A stretch of DNA of 64,000 nt from NCBI GenBank assembly GCA_018057825.1, contig JAGPCY010000038.1, positions 21,129 through 85,128 of the forward strand, written 5' to 3'. The DNA is from Kofleriaceae bacterium. GTDB taxonomy: Bacteria; Myxococcota_A; Polyangia; Haliangiales; Haliangiaceae. The position numbers and the translations under genes were made by a program. Below, piece by piece: positions 34,057 to 44,900 of this stretch. The notes under the pieces were generated by a model. It did no database searches. It was not told the DNA's origin and worked only from the letters and a program-made list of their open reading frames with translations. Numbering within the stretch: position 1 is the stretch's first letter; the number at the start of each line of letters is the position of its first letter.

Positions 34057-37000
34057 ATGCGACTGCATCTCTCGCCACCCGCTTTGCGCCGACGCTCGGC
34101 GCTACGACGCCCCGCTCTCCTCGGCGCGCTCGCGCTCACCGTCGGCGCCTGCGCCGACGACCTCGAACCGACCGCGGCGCCCGAGGCCACGGCGCCCCAG
34201 GCGGCGGTCAACCAGATCTTTCCCAACCACTTCATCCTGGTTCACGGCTACGCCCCACCCGGGATCCAGGACGCGGCCGCGGCAGGCATCGACCCGGTGA
34301 CCCAGACCAGCCACGAGGACAACTTCTGGTACTGGCGAAGCAAGTACTCAGACACGATCACGGCCTACGACGTGCCGGCCAAGCTCCGCGAGGAGGCCGC
34401 CGAGGTCGGTGAGGTCGTCCAGGTCCACGCCGCCAACTGGGACGGACGCAGCAAGATCGCGGACTCGGTGGTCTACCTCGAGCGCACCCTCGACGCCCAT
34501 TGCCTGATCGCGAGCGCGCAGACCTGCGCCCTGATCGGCCACAGCACCGGCGACGCGATCATCGGCTACGTGCTCGACAAGCACCGCACCGCGGGCCCGA
34601 CCGGCGGGCTGCCGTGGAACATCACCGGGGTCTACGTCGCCGGTGGCGCCGGCGGCGGCACCGAGATCGCCTACGTCGCGAAGGCGTTCTTCAGCGATCC
34701 GGTGTTGACCGAGCTCACCCCAGACAAGATGCGGCGGGCCTACAACCACGACATGCCGGCCGGGGTGCCCAACGTGCGCTTCGTGGGCGCCGGCTGGCGG
34801 CGCGATGACAACAGCGCGACCCCGTACCCCGAGGGCTCGATGTACTTGCAGGCGTTGGTCGGTGACAGCGACGGGCTGGTGCCGTTCCACTCGCAGGCGG
34901 GCGTGAAGCCGTTCGCCGCCGACTGGTACGACTCGAGTCGCGCGAACGCGTACTGCATCCGGGCGAGGGCGACCTATGCGTCGGGCTGCGGCCGGGTCTA
35001 CCATGGCACCCGGCCCGCCGAGCGCTGGAACCCGTTGGTGCCCTGGGGCGGGGCGTGGAGCGAGGCCCCGCTGTTCGAGGGCTTCACCGTCGCGTTCATC
35101 GATAGCGACCGCCACTACAACCACAGCGATGAGGTCGGCAAGCTGGGCGACTGGGTGCCGGCGTACCTCCGCGAGCATGCCTCGCCGATCCAGCCACCGC
35201 CGCCGCCCCCGCCCCCGCCGCCACCGGGACCGATCACGACGTTTCCGACCGCGCGGCCCAAGCCCGGCATCACGCTGCAGAACGCGACCACGATGGTCGA
35301 GTTCGCCGGCGCGCTCTACGCCGTCATGCGCGCGAACGACCCCGCGGGCACGGTCAAGATCGCGCGCAGCAGCGACGGCGTCGGCTGGAGCGAGGTCCCG
35401 ATCCCGGGCGCGGGCACGGCGGTCGCGCCGTCGCTGACGGTGTGGAAGGGCACGCTCTACGTGTCCTACGTGGTCGCCGGCGGTCCCACGATCGCGATCG
35501 CGGCTTCGCCGGACGGCACGAGCTGGACCTCGTACCCGATCACCGGCAGTCACGCGAGCGAGGCTCCTCCGCAGACCGCCCAGCGACCGGCGCTCGCGGT
35601 CTTCGACCACACGCTGTACCTCGCCTACCGCGGACTCGATGGCGCACTGTGGACCAGCCGGTCGACCGATGGCCAAGTCTGGACGTCGAGGCGCGGGACC
35701 ACGTCCGGCGGCACGCTCTCGCTCGTCTACGGCCCTGGCCTCGCGATCTACCAGGGCAAGCTGTTCGCCGGCTACCGCGCGCCGTCGGGTCACCTGGCCA
35801 TCGCGTCGTCGAACGACGGCGCGACCTGGGACCGCTACGAGCTCACCGGCGACCGCAGCCGGAGCGGCCCGATCACGACCGAGAGCGTCGCGTCCTTGGC
35901 GGTCTACAACGGCCGGCTCTACGCCGCCACCCAGGCGGTCGGCAGTCACCAGGTCCAGCTCAGCCACACCACCGACGGCGCGACCTGGACCACCACCAAC
36001 TCGCCGGCGGTGCTGACCGGGGGTGGGCCCGGCCTGGGCGTGTTCGGGCGCTCGCTCTACCTCACGCTGCGCGCCAACGATCCGTCGATGACGCTGTATG
36101 TGACCTCGGCGACCGCCGGGGCCGAGCCGGCGCCAGCGTGGGCGGTGTTTCCGACCGCCGCGGGCCAGGCCGCGATCCACACCGCGTCGGCACCGGCGGC
36201 GGCCCGGTTCAAGGGCGAACTCTACACGGCGTTCGAGGCCAACGACGGCTCGCGCCGGCTGTTCATCGCGTACTCCGGCAACGGCACCACGTGGAGCCAG
36301 TACAGCCCGAGCGGGATCACCGTGGGGTCGGCCCCGTCGCTGGCCGCGTTCGGTGGTGTGCTCTACGCGGCGTACCGCGCCGCGCCGCAGCTCGGGATAG
36401 AGCACGAGAGCATCGTGCACATCGCGACCTCGACCGATGGCCGGACGTGGACCCACTACCAGCTCGACGCTACCCGCACCGGCAGTGGGGTCTTCCGGTC
36501 CGCAGCACCACCTCGCCTCGGGGTGTGGAACAACCGGCTCTACCTCAGCGGCAACGATGGCATCGGCGGGCTGGTCCGGATCGCGTCGTCGAGCGACGGG
36601 CAGCGTTGGTCGACCCGCGCCCTGGTCGCGACCGTCGATGGCCCGGTATTCAGCGCCGACTCGGTCGCGCTGGCCGCGTTCGCCGGCTCGCTCTACGCCG
36701 CCTACCGCGCCAACGACGGCTCGAACCGACTGCGGATCGCCGTCAGTCACGACGGCACCACCTGGACCCACGACGCGATCAACGGCGATCGCGCGCTCAA
36801 CGTCGACGCCTTCACGAGCACCGCGCCGAGCTTGGCGACCTACGCCGATCGACTCTACGCGGGCTACGTCGGACTCGGGGGCGCCGCGCTGTGGACCAGC
36901 GTCTCCGACGACGGCCTGCGCTGGTCGAGCTACCCGTCGCCACAGGTCTTGACCAAGAACGCGGTCGGCCTGGTGCGGTTCGGCAGCGGGCTCTACGTGA

Positions 37001-37527
37001 TGCTGCAGGCCAACGACTCCTCGAACCTGCTGTACGTCTCGAAGATCGCGGGCACCGCGTTCGGGCCCCTGGCCGCACCGACGCCGATCCGGCTGCGGAC
37101 CGAGAACGGCCAGTTCTTGACCGCGAACAACGGCGGCAACCTCGCGGGCCCGGCGGGCAAGGTCGCCGTCACGACCACCGCCAGCGCGATCGGACCTCTC
37201 GAGACCTTCTCGTGCCGCGTCGTCGGGCTGAACACGTATGCGTTCCAGACCGTGAACGACCACTATCTCACCGCGGTCAACGGCGGCGGGGTCAACAGCC
37301 CCGGTGACACCTTCCGCACGGTCGCGACCGTCGCCGGCACTCTCGACAACTACACCCTCGTCTGGTTGGGCGGCCCCTACTGCGCGCTCAAGACCCGCGA
37401 TGACACCTACCTGACCGCGCTCCAGGGCGGTGGCCGGCGCGGCGACGACCCAGCGTACACGCCGGCCCTGCGCACCGACGCCACCCGGATCGGCCCAAGC
37501 GAGACGTTCGCGATCCAGTCGCGCTGA
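34057..37527 (+). CDS. Secreted hydrolase with beta-propeller and fascin-like beta-trefoil
   Basis: A 1156-residue exported protein; signal peptide with lipobox VGAC (Cys32). Domain 1 (about 50-375) is an alpha/beta-hydrolase: oxyanion LVHG (61-64), nucleophile elbow GHSTG with Ser163, acid in VGDSDGLVPF and His in the HYNHSDEVG segment. A polyproline hinge (about 382-395) follows. Domain 2 (about 400-1000) repeats an Asp-box-like unit (S-x-D-G-x-x-W) about ten times, as in sialidase-type beta-propellers. Domain 3 (about 1005-1156) resembles a fascin-like beta-trefoil (RTENGQFLTANNGGNLAG, NDHYLTAVNGGG). Probably an extracellular or surface lipase/esterase with carbohydrate- or protein-binding modules. 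Confidence 0.83.
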   Translation: MRLHLSPPALRRRSALRRPALLGALALTVGACADDLEPTAAPEATAPQAAVNQIFPNHFILVHGYAPPGIQDAAAAGIDPVTQTSHEDNFWYWRSKYSDTITAYDVPAKLREEAAEVGEVVQVHAANWDGRSKIADSVVYLERTLDAHCLIASAQTCALIGHSTGDAIIGYVLDKHRTAGPTGGLPWNITGVYVAGGAGGGTEIAYVAKAFFSDPVLTELTPDKMRRAYNHDMPAGVPNVRFVGAGWRRDDNSATPYPEGSMYLQALVGDSDGLVPFHSQAGVKPFAADWYDSSRANAYCIRARATYASGCGRVYHGTRPAERWNPLVPWGGAWSEAPLFEGFTVAFIDSDRHYNHSDEVGKLGDWVPAYLREHASPIQPPPPPPPPPPPGPITTFPTARPKPGITLQNATTMVEFAGALYAVMRANDPAGTVKIARSSDGVGWSEVPIPGAGTAVAPSLTVWKGTLYVSYVVAGGPTIAIAASPDGTSWTSYPITGSHASEAPPQTAQRPALAVFDHTLYLAYRGLDGALWTSRSTDGQVWTSRRGTTSGGTLSLVYGPGLAIYQGKLFAGYRAPSGHLAIASSNDGATWDRYELTGDRSRSGPITTESVASLAVYNGRLYAATQAVGSHQVQLSHTTDGATWTTTNSPAVLTGGGPGLGVFGRSLYLTLRANDPSMTLYVTSATAGAEPAPAWAVFPTAAGQAAIHTASAPAAARFKGELYTAFEANDGSRRLFIAYSGNGTTWSQYSPSGITVGSAPSLAAFGGVLYAAYRAAPQLGIEHESIVHIATSTDGRTWTHYQLDATRTGSGVFRSAAPPRLGVWNNRLYLSGNDGIGGLVRIASSSDGQRWSTRALVATVDGPVFSADSVALAAFAGSLYAAYRANDGSNRLRIAVSHDGTTWTHDAINGDRALNVDAFTSTAPSLATYADRLYAGYVGLGGAALWTSVSDDGLRWSSYPSPQVLTKNAVGLVRFGSGLYVMLQANDSSNLLYVSKIAGTAFGPLAAPTPIRLRTENGQFLTANNGGNLAGPAGKVAVTTTASAIGPLETFSCRVVGLNTYAFQTVNDHYLTAVNGGGVNSPGDTFRTVATVAGTLDNYTLVWLGGPYCALKTRDDTYLTALQGGGRRGDDPAYTPALRTDATRIGPSETFAIQSR

Positions 37528-37570
37528 CGCGGGCAGATGAGCGTCACGACGATCGAGCTACAGTGTCGCC

Positions 37571-38473
37571 GTGGACCTCGACGAACTGCGCGCCTTCATC
37601 ACGGTCGTCGAGACCGGCTCGATCCAGTCGGCGGCGCGGTCGTTGCGGTTCGCCCGGGCGACCCTGCGCCGTCGCCTCGATGAGCTGGCCGCGCGCGCCG
37701 GGGTGCCGCTCTTGCGCCGGACCGAGGGCGGCCTGGTGCCGACGGAGGCCGGGCAGGTGCTGGCCCAGCGCGGACGGTTGATCCTGCAGGAGGCCGGCGC
37801 GCTCCTCAGCTCGGTGCGCGAGGTCGGGCGCGAGCCGAGCGGCACCTTGCGGGTCCTCACACCGGTGGGCTTGCCGCCGATGATGATGGCGCCACTGCTG
37901 ACGACCATGCGCCGCAACTTCGCGAAGCTTGGGTTTCGCATCGACCTGGCCGACGATCCGCTGAGCCGGCTCCTCGACGACATCGACGTCGCGGTCCACT
38001 ACGGCGACGCGACCTTGACCGGGCCATGGCTGTCGTACGACCTGATGCGCGGCCGCACCTGCCTGGTTGCCTCGGCCTCGTACCTGCGCGTCCACGGCCG
38101 GCCTCGCGACCTCGCCGACCTCGCGGGCCGCGAGCTGTACCGATGGGTGATGCCCGGCGAGGACGGCCGTTCGTTGCCCTTGGTCGACGGCACCACGCTC
38201 GCGATCGCGCCCACGATCGCGTCGACCGACGTCCACCTGTTGCGGCGGTGCGCCGCCGTCGGCGACGCCCTGGCCTTCGTGCCCGACTCCCACGACGGGC
38301 CGGTCGGCCCCATCGACGACCTGGAGCCCGTGCTGCCCGACCTGGTCGGCGGCACCTGGCGCCTGCGCATGACCGTCCCGGCCGCGCTCGCCGAGATCCC
38401 TCGGATCTGGGCGGTCGTCGAGGAGATCCGCCGCTTCGCCAGCGTGCCGCCCCCACGACCCTCGGCTCCCTGA
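37571..38473 (+). CDS. LysR-family transcriptional regulator
   Basis: A 300-residue regulator starting at a GTG 43 bp after the hydrolase stop. The winged helix-turn-helix is at 1-60 (LDELRAFITVVETGSIQSAARSLRFARATLRRRLDELAARAG), followed by the linker helix and the LysR substrate-binding domain (about 90-290, GTLRVLTPVGLPPMMMAP, DVAVHYGDATLTGPWLSYDL). Usually activates a neighbouring or divergent gene with a small-molecule co-inducer. No obvious target gene is adjacent apart from the hydrolase upstream. Confidence 0.92.
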   Translation: MDLDELRAFITVVETGSIQSAARSLRFARATLRRRLDELAARAGVPLLRRTEGGLVPTEAGQVLAQRGRLILQEAGALLSSVREVGREPSGTLRVLTPVGLPPMMMAPLLTTMRRNFAKLGFRIDLADDPLSRLLDDIDVAVHYGDATLTGPWLSYDLMRGRTCLVASASYLRVHGRPRDLADLAGRELYRWVMPGEDGRSLPLVDGTTLAIAPTIASTDVHLLRRCAAVGDALAFVPDSHDGPVGPIDDLEPVLPDLVGGTWRLRMTVPAALAEIPRIWAVVEEIRRFASVPPPRPSAP

Positions 38474-38558
38474 CCTGCCGCGCCGCTCGGGCACGTGCGC
38501 CATCGGGCCGTCAGCGCCGACTCATCGGTCGTGACCTCCTGGGGCTGGACGCCGGACC

Positions 38559-38615
38559 TTCGGCGACGCCGAGAACGCCAAGGCCACCTGCGCCCCGATC
38601 GGCGAGCCGCGGTAG
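38559..38615 (+). pseudogene. Remnant of the poly-Gly lipoprotein gene
   Basis: Eighteen codons plus stop that closely match the last codons of the lipoprotein gene ending at 33845: FGDAENAKATCAPIGEPR here against FGDAEKAKATCAQIGKPL there, with near-identical DNA over the segment. No signal peptide, poly-Gly or 5' part is present, so it is a broken duplicate. Confidence 0.7.
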
Positions 38616-38620
38616 CGCGG

Positions 38621-39260
38621 GTGCACCGCCAAGGGCGCCTACGATCAAGCCGGGGCCCAGGTCAGCACCTCGGCGTCGTCGCGGCTGCCCTGGCGAGCCC
38701 ATGGTTGAACGCCGCGGCGCGCCAGGTCGAGCTCACGGACGTCGTCGACGAAGCGGCCGGCCTGGGGCCCGCCCTCGCCGAGGCGTTGACCGCGGGCGTG
38801 ACGCCGGAGAGCCCCGACGCGGTCATCGCGGTGCTGTCGAAGTTCCCGACGCAAGACCCCGCGGTGGCCGCCGCCATCGACGCCCGCATCGAGCGCGAGC
38901 CTGACCGATGGCTGCCGCTGCTCCCCAACTCGCCCGACGACGTGCCCCGCTATCGCCAGCTCCTCGAGCGCGCCATGGCCGCCGAGCCGATCCACCTCGC
39001 GCTGGCTAACGCCGCCGTCGACAAGCTCATCGACCTCGGGGTCGACGTCGACGCCGACATCCTCGATCGGCTCGACGCGATGGAGGTCGACGAGGACAAC
39101 GACGAGCCGCCTCCCGTCGCGGCGTTCGAGCCTCGCGCCGCGGCGTTGTTCCGGGCTCGCGCCGCGCCCAGCCCCGCGCCGCGCCGCCGCCAGGGACACC
39201 GTAGGCAGGCTGCTGAGGTCTGCGAGGCGGGGTCGCGCGGCGAGCGCGAGGCCCTCGGGC
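38621..39260 (+). pseudogene. Possible gene remnant or orphan hypothetical
   Basis: An open frame with coding-like third positions up to about 39170, encoding an acidic helical segment (LTDVVDEAAGLGPALAEALTAG, IDARIEREPDRWLPLLPNSPDD, DVDADILDRLDAMEVDEDND) and then a Pro/Ala/Arg-rich stretch that runs without a stop into array F. There is no natural stop and no convincing start (GTG at 38621 is a candidate). I read it as a gene whose 3' end was lost, perhaps to repeat expansion. No family recognised. Confidence 0.4.
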
Positions 39261-39268
39261 GCCGCCGT

Positions 39269-39545
<277 letters not shown>

Positions 39546-39963
39546 GACTCGGCGGGTGCACCGCCGATCGCGCGTGCTCGACGCGGGCCGCGAGCGCACG
39601 ACGCCCTCCGGGGCGCCCCGACCAACGTGCCCGGCACCAGGACGGCCATCCACGGGCGCAACCGTCCGATCCTCGTGACAAGGCGCGGCGCCCGTCCAGC
39701 CGAGTGGACGCTCAGCACCTCACCTCCGCCGTGACGAGCCGCACCGAACGCGGTCGAGCGCAGCGACCGGTCGATCCACGTCGTCGGATCGCGCCCACGA
39801 CCGAGATGACGAGCGACCTGGGCCGGAGGGCATCTCCGCCATCGGACCGCGCCGGCGCGGCCAGCGGTGTCCATGCCACTAGACGGCCGGTGTCCCAGCG
39901 GTGTCCCCCGACACGGCCGCGCCTGGCCTCACGGTTGCACACCGAGCAGGGCTGTGAGGTACG
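39546..39963 (+). other. Non-coding stretch, no gene seen
   Basis: 418 bp between array F and the Fis-like fragment. Several overlapping Arg/Pro-rich open frames on both strands are composition artefacts. I found no credible start, domain, RNA gene or hairpin terminator. Confidence 0.5.
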
Positions 39964-40237
39964 ATGCGGCTCACGTCCGGAGCGCGGCCGGGGGCTCTCG
40001 CGCCGAGGTGCGGTCCGCCGACGACGGCGGATCAGCGAACCGTCGCCGACCTCGCAGGCCCCCCGCGCCTCCCGCTCCAGCAGGCCCGCGAGTACGCGCT
40101 TGAGTTCGGGAAGGCCAACGACTGCAACCTCACCGCCACCGCGCGCCAACTCGATCGGGCGCGGACTCACGTCTACAACCTGATCGCGTCGCGGGCCTCG
40201 CCCGCGGCGGATCGCGATCGCGAAAGGACCCTTCGTC
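39964..40237 (+). pseudogene. Fragment with Fis-type helix-turn-helix
   Basis: The frame from 39964 encodes LQQAREYALEFGKANDCNLTATARQLDRARTHVYNLI (residues split here only by reading; about 40076-40186), whose helix-turn-helix pattern (NLTATARQLDRARTHVYNLI) matches the C-terminal Fis domain of NtrC-type activators. No sigma54 ATPase domain precedes it, and the frame runs into the next gene without a stop. Likely the tail of a lost activator, or a very small regulator of the following operon. Confidence 0.35.
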
Positions 40238-41026
40238 ATGGAAGCACCCACCAAGTTCCGCGCCGTCGGCTGCGCCATCGCCAAGCCCCTCGGCTACGAG
40301 TCCTGCTACGTCGCGGCAGTCTTGCAGGCCGGACAACCGATCGACCTCACCGACGAGAAGCGCTGGCTCCTGTTCGAGAGCCGCCGCACGCCGGTCGAGC
40401 ACTTCCGGTACTGGCACGAGGTGCGCTTCGACGATCGCGGGATCGACAAGAACGGCGTCACGGTTCCGCCCCGGCTGAGCCCAGCCGACCACAAGGTCGC
40501 GCCGATCACGTCGATCGGCCCGCTGCCGGCCTTGCCCTTCGGGCAGTACATCGGCGCGGTGTACTTCGAGCATGGCTACTTCATGTCGATCTTCGACGAC
40601 TACATCAAGGACCCGAAGGGGAAGTTCCTGTGGAAGCTGGCGTCGTACGCCAACTACGAGCTCACGAGCATCGCGATCGAGACCGATGATCCCGTGGCCT
40701 CGCCGCAGCACAGGCAACCGCGCTATCACGGCGTCCACGCCAAGGTGATCGACCGCGCAAACCCGAAGGCGGTGACGGTCGACCTCTATGTGCCGGGCGA
40801 CCACACCACCGTCGCGAAGCGGGTGACGCTCAACTTCGAGAGCGACCAGGTGCTGTTCGATGACAAGCCAGACCTGATCGACCTCTGGGACCCGACCTCG
40901 GGGCACGAGAAGATGCTCACCGCGACGAGCGCCGACGGCGACGTCGGCGGGCTCTACGTCAACCTCCAGACGCTGGCCGCCGAGCTGTTCGCCGTCCCGA
41001 AGATCCCGCGGGGGATGGGACAATGA
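40238..41026 (+). CDS. Unknown protein, first gene of caspase-like operon
   Basis: A 262-residue soluble protein with an AAAGGA ribosome-binding site about 12 bp before the ATG. The sequence is alpha/beta with conserved-looking segments (FRYWHEVRFDDRGIDKNGV, YIGAVYFEHGYFMSIFDDY, KAVTVDLYVPGDHTTVAKRVTLNFES). No signal peptide, membrane helix or known motif. It overlaps the caspase-like gene by 4 bp (ATGA), so the two proteins are probably made together; it may be a substrate, inhibitor or adaptor. Family not recognised. Confidence 0.75.
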   Translation: MEAPTKFRAVGCAIAKPLGYESCYVAAVLQAGQPIDLTDEKRWLLFESRRTPVEHFRYWHEVRFDDRGIDKNGVTVPPRLSPADHKVAPITSIGPLPALPFGQYIGAVYFEHGYFMSIFDDYIKDPKGKFLWKLASYANYELTSIAIETDDPVASPQHRQPRYHGVHAKVIDRANPKAVTVDLYVPGDHTTVAKRVTLNFESDQVLFDDKPDLIDLWDPTSGHEKMLTATSADGDVGGLYVNLQTLAAELFAVPKIPRGMGQ

Positions 41027-41997
41027 CCGGGTTCGTCAACCTGTCGTCGAACACCGCCGATTCGGTGATGGACGAGGTGCGCGCCAAGCTTGACAACGAC
41101 TACCCGGTGTCCGGCACCAAGGGACCCACCGGCGCGATCCAGTGCCTGCTCCAGCGCGACGAGCTCGATGATGACGGGTCCTTCGCGCTCGATCTCATCG
41201 GCCACAGCCGGGGCAGCGTGCTCCAGCTCGGCGACTGGAGCCTGGACGACGCCACGCTGGCCGAGGCCGTCGCCGACGCCCTCGCCACCCGCGGGACTCG
41301 GCTCTCGGCCGTGCGCTTGCTCGGGTGCGAGACCGCCGTCGGCGCGGCCTGGGGCGTCTTGGGGCTGCTGTACCGCGTGCTGCGGGAGCGCGGCGTACTG
41401 GTGACCGACACGGTCCAAGGGACCACGCTTCCGATCGTGAGCGATGACTTCAGCCCCAACCGCTTCAAGAGCACGACCGTGCTAGAGACCTACGTCCCGC
41501 CCCCGCCACCGCCACCCGGTCCGGCGGTGCCGAACCCGAAGGTCCCACGAGACGACGCGGCCATCGATGACGTCCGAAGCGCCTGGGTGGCGCGGTTTCT
41601 GGCGTTTCACCCCGACGTTCGCCTGGACCTGCGGACCGCGGTGGCGGCGATGCGCATCGAGCCGCCGGCCCGCGCGCTCCGCGACTACCGCGCGTTTCGC
41701 CCCGACCTGCGCTGGCCAGTGCACTTCGTCGACGCGGAATCGCTCCAGGAGTTCCTCGAGCACTGCGGTCCCGACCTCGCCCCGGCGCCAGGACTCCTGG
41801 CCGTGCCGGACCGGGAGTTCTTCGCGTTCCGCAAGGCTCCCGATGGTCGACGCGGCGTGGTGCGCGCCTCGATCATGCTGCGCGGCGCGCTGGCGCGGAT
41901 CTACAGCGCGAGCGCGCGTCAGGATCTGGTGATCCGGATCCCGACGTCGCAGCGGATGGCGCTACGGACGTTGATCGCCGACTCGCTGACCCGGTAG
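41023..41997 (+). CDS. Predicted caspase-like (DUF4347/CHAT-like) protein
   Basis: A 324-residue protein. The segment LDLIGHSRGSVLQLGDWSLDD followed by VRLLGCETAVG matches the His...Gly / Leu-x-Leu-Gly / Cys pattern of DUF4347- and CHAT-type clan-CD domains, giving a putative dyad His61 and Cys102. A polyproline spacer (about 156-168) leads to a C-terminal domain (about 180-324) of unknown fold. The GHSRG stretch could also be an alpha/beta-hydrolase elbow, but the following strand and cysteine fit the caspase-like reading better. Converges on and overlaps (36 bp) the 3' end of the kinase-STAND gene. Confidence 0.6.
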   Translation: MTGFVNLSSNTADSVMDEVRAKLDNDYPVSGTKGPTGAIQCLLQRDELDDDGSFALDLIGHSRGSVLQLGDWSLDDATLAEAVADALATRGTRLSAVRLLGCETAVGAAWGVLGLLYRVLRERGVLVTDTVQGTTLPIVSDDFSPNRFKSTTVLETYVPPPPPPPGPAVPNPKVPRDDAAIDDVRSAWVARFLAFHPDVRLDLRTAVAAMRIEPPARALRDYRAFRPDLRWPVHFVDAESLQEFLEHCGPDLAPAPGLLAVPDREFFAFRKAPDGRRGVVRASIMLRGALARIYSASARQDLVIRIPTSQRMALRTLIADSLTR

Positions 41998-44900
41998 GGG
42001 CGCCGCGGCGCAGCGCGCGCCGATGGAGTACGCGAGGAGGCCGGCCTGGCGCGAGTGAGCCACGGCCATGAACTCGACCAGCTCGCTCGAGGCGGTCTCG
42101 TCCCAGTTGCCGCCGCGGAGGACCGGGAGCCCGCGCGCGTCCTTGCTGGCCGTCCACTCTTGCAGATTGCCGGCGAGATCACGGACGCCATACGGACTCA
42201 CGTCCTCGCGGAACTCGCCGACCGCGACCGGACCGACCCGCCCGACGTCGTTGATGTTGGCCGGCACCGGCGCGCGCGGCGCGCCCCACGGCAGGTTGCG
42301 CCGGGGATGGGGGTTGGCGCGACCGTCCGGCAGGCGGGCGCCACCCCGCGCGGCCTTTTGCCACTCGTCCGACGACGGCAGGCGCTTGCCGAGGAACGCG
42401 CAGTACCGACGCACGTCGTGCCAACCTACGCCCGCGACCGGGTAGCTCGGCTCGCGCGCCCGCGCTAGCGGCACGGCGTCCACATAGATCGGCGCCTCGA
42501 CGCCGGTCAGCGTCGGGACGCTCGCAAACATCTGGTACGCGGCGTTCGTGATCTCGGTCCGATCGATCGCGAACGCGGGCAGGTCGACGACCTGCTCCTG
42601 CGCGGTCTCGGCGACCTCGAGCTGCAACTGCGACGGCGGGTCGCCGGGACCGCCGGCGACGAACGGCCCGGCCGGGATCTCGATCGTCCCGGCGTAGGTC
42701 GCCTGGCAGGTCGGCACGGGCACGGTGAAGACCGGGCTGGCATGGCGGCGCTGGGCGTAGCCGGGCAGCGCGCGCAACGGGAGGATCGACGCGCCGCACG
42801 GCGGCTCGCCCGAACGCCCACGACCGGTGACGACCAGGAAGGCCGGGCCACCGCTGGCCTCGACGGCGAAGCTGGCCGGGCCGGTGCGGGTGGCGAACGC
42901 CCGATCGGCGGGGCGTCGTGGCCCCGGGCGCCCCGCGTCGCCGGGATCGGGATCGTGGATGGCCCAGGTCAGCCCCGGGACCAGCGACGGCTCGACCGGC
43001 GTGGCCCGGCCGCCGGGCGCGCGCGGGTCGTCGAGCGGCGCGGTCCAGTCGAAGGGCGCGAGGGTGAGCGTGAACCGACCGAGATCACGGTCGCGGATCG
43101 ACCGCTCCCGGGCAGCGGCGGCCGCCGTGGCCCGCCGATCGACGAGCGTCCAGCCCAGGCCACCGGCGACCACCGCGACCAGCCCAGCCGCGGCGGCCAA
43201 GCTGATCCGGGCGTGACGGCGCGACTGGCCGACGATCTCGCGTGGGCCCAGGCCACCCCCACCGCCACGGGCGTGCTCGGTCTCGAGATCGTCGAGCGCT
43301 CCGCGGTGCTGAGCCAGCTCGCGAAGCTCGCGCCGGCTCAACAGGCTGAGCGCGCCGCGCCGCGACCGACGCACGTGATAGCGGACCTGCTCCATGGCCT
43401 GCCGGCGCGCCAGATCGTGCCGATCGAGCCAGCGCTGCACCCGCGGCACCAGACTGTCGTGGACCAGCTCCCAGCTCGCCGCGCCGAGGGAGCGCTCGAC
43501 CCGCACGAGGAGGCCGTGGTCGCGCAACCCGTCGAGCACCGGCCGCACCTGGTCGCGCTCACCGGCGACCGCGACCAGCTCGTCCTCGTCGCGCGTCGCC
43601 CGCGCGTTCGTCGAGGTGACGAGCGCGAGGAACAGCTCGCGCGCGATCGCCGCCTGCTCGGCGGTGAACTCCGACTCGAGCACCCGCTCGAGGTGATCGC
43701 TCACGATCGCGGCGAAGCCGCCGAGCCGCTCGTAGTGCGCGAGCGTGAGCACCGCCTGATCGGCCTCGAGCGCCGCGTAGAGGGCGGCTCCGAGGAGCTG
43801 GAGGTGCGGCGGGTAGACGGCGGCGGTCGCCCCCCAGCCGAGATCGGGCGCCATCGCCGCGGTCGCTGCGGTCAGGTCGTCGAGGATACGCTCGATCAGC
43901 GCCGGCGCGAGTTCGATGCGCTGTTCGGCCAGCGGCGCGGTCAGCGCCAGCCGTGCGCTGTCGCGATCGATCGGACCGATCCGCACCACCGGCGAGCCGA
44001 CCGCCGGCGCGGCGCGGCCAGCCAGCAGGCGGGCCAGGAAGTCCTCGCGCACCGCGAAGACCAGGCCGACCGCCCCGGGGGCCGCCGCGGCCGCCGCGAC
44101 GACCTCGGCCAGCGCGGCGCCGTCGCTCTCGAGCAACGCCTCGACCTGGTCGATCACGACCACCACCCGCGACCCGGCGGTCACCGTCTCGAGCCCCGCG
44201 ACGATCGCCGCGCGCGGCTGGGCGCGGGCCGACGCGTAGATCGCGCGCGCCCCGAGCTCCTCAAGGCGTGGGCCCAGCCCGGCGCGCAAGAGCGACGTCT
44301 TGCCGACGCCGGACGGCGCCGTGACGATCACCGCGGCGCGCACCAGGGCGTGATCGACGAGCAGCGCCAGCTCGCGGTCGCGCCCGAACAGGCGATCGCG
44401 ATCACGCTCGGTGAGCGACGCCAGCCGATGAAACGGTGGCCGCGGTAGCGCCGGCGGCGCCGTCGCCGACCGATCGAGCGCGGCGGCGAACTCCTGGGCG
44501 CTGGCGAAGCGGGCCGCTGGATCGATCGCCAGCGCCCGCACCAGGACCTGGCGGAGGTGGGCGTCGGCGATCGCGTCGAGGGGTGGCACCAGGTCGCTGG
44601 CCCGGGTGCGCCGCCAGCCGGTCAGCATCGCGACCATGACCAGCGCCGCCGCGAAGACGTCCGAGCGCGCGTCGACCCGACCATCGCGCAACTGCTCGGG
44701 CGCCATGAAGGCCGGCGTGCCACCCAGCGACTCCTGGGGCTCGCCATGGCGCAAGCGGGCCAGACCGAAGTCGACCAGCACCAGCCGATCATGGCCGCGA
44801 CTCTCGACGACGATCGCGTTGGCCGGCTTGATGTCGGCGTGGACCAGGCCGGCGTCATGGGCCGCCGCCAGCCCGGCCAGGAGCTGACGGGTCAGCTCAC

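Noticed and set aside
41023..41997. Alpha/beta-hydrolase reading of GHSRG
   Set aside because: No oxyanion motif, acid or late His in the expected order, and the following LxLG and LLGC elements fit the caspase-like pattern better. Kept as an alternative in the feature.
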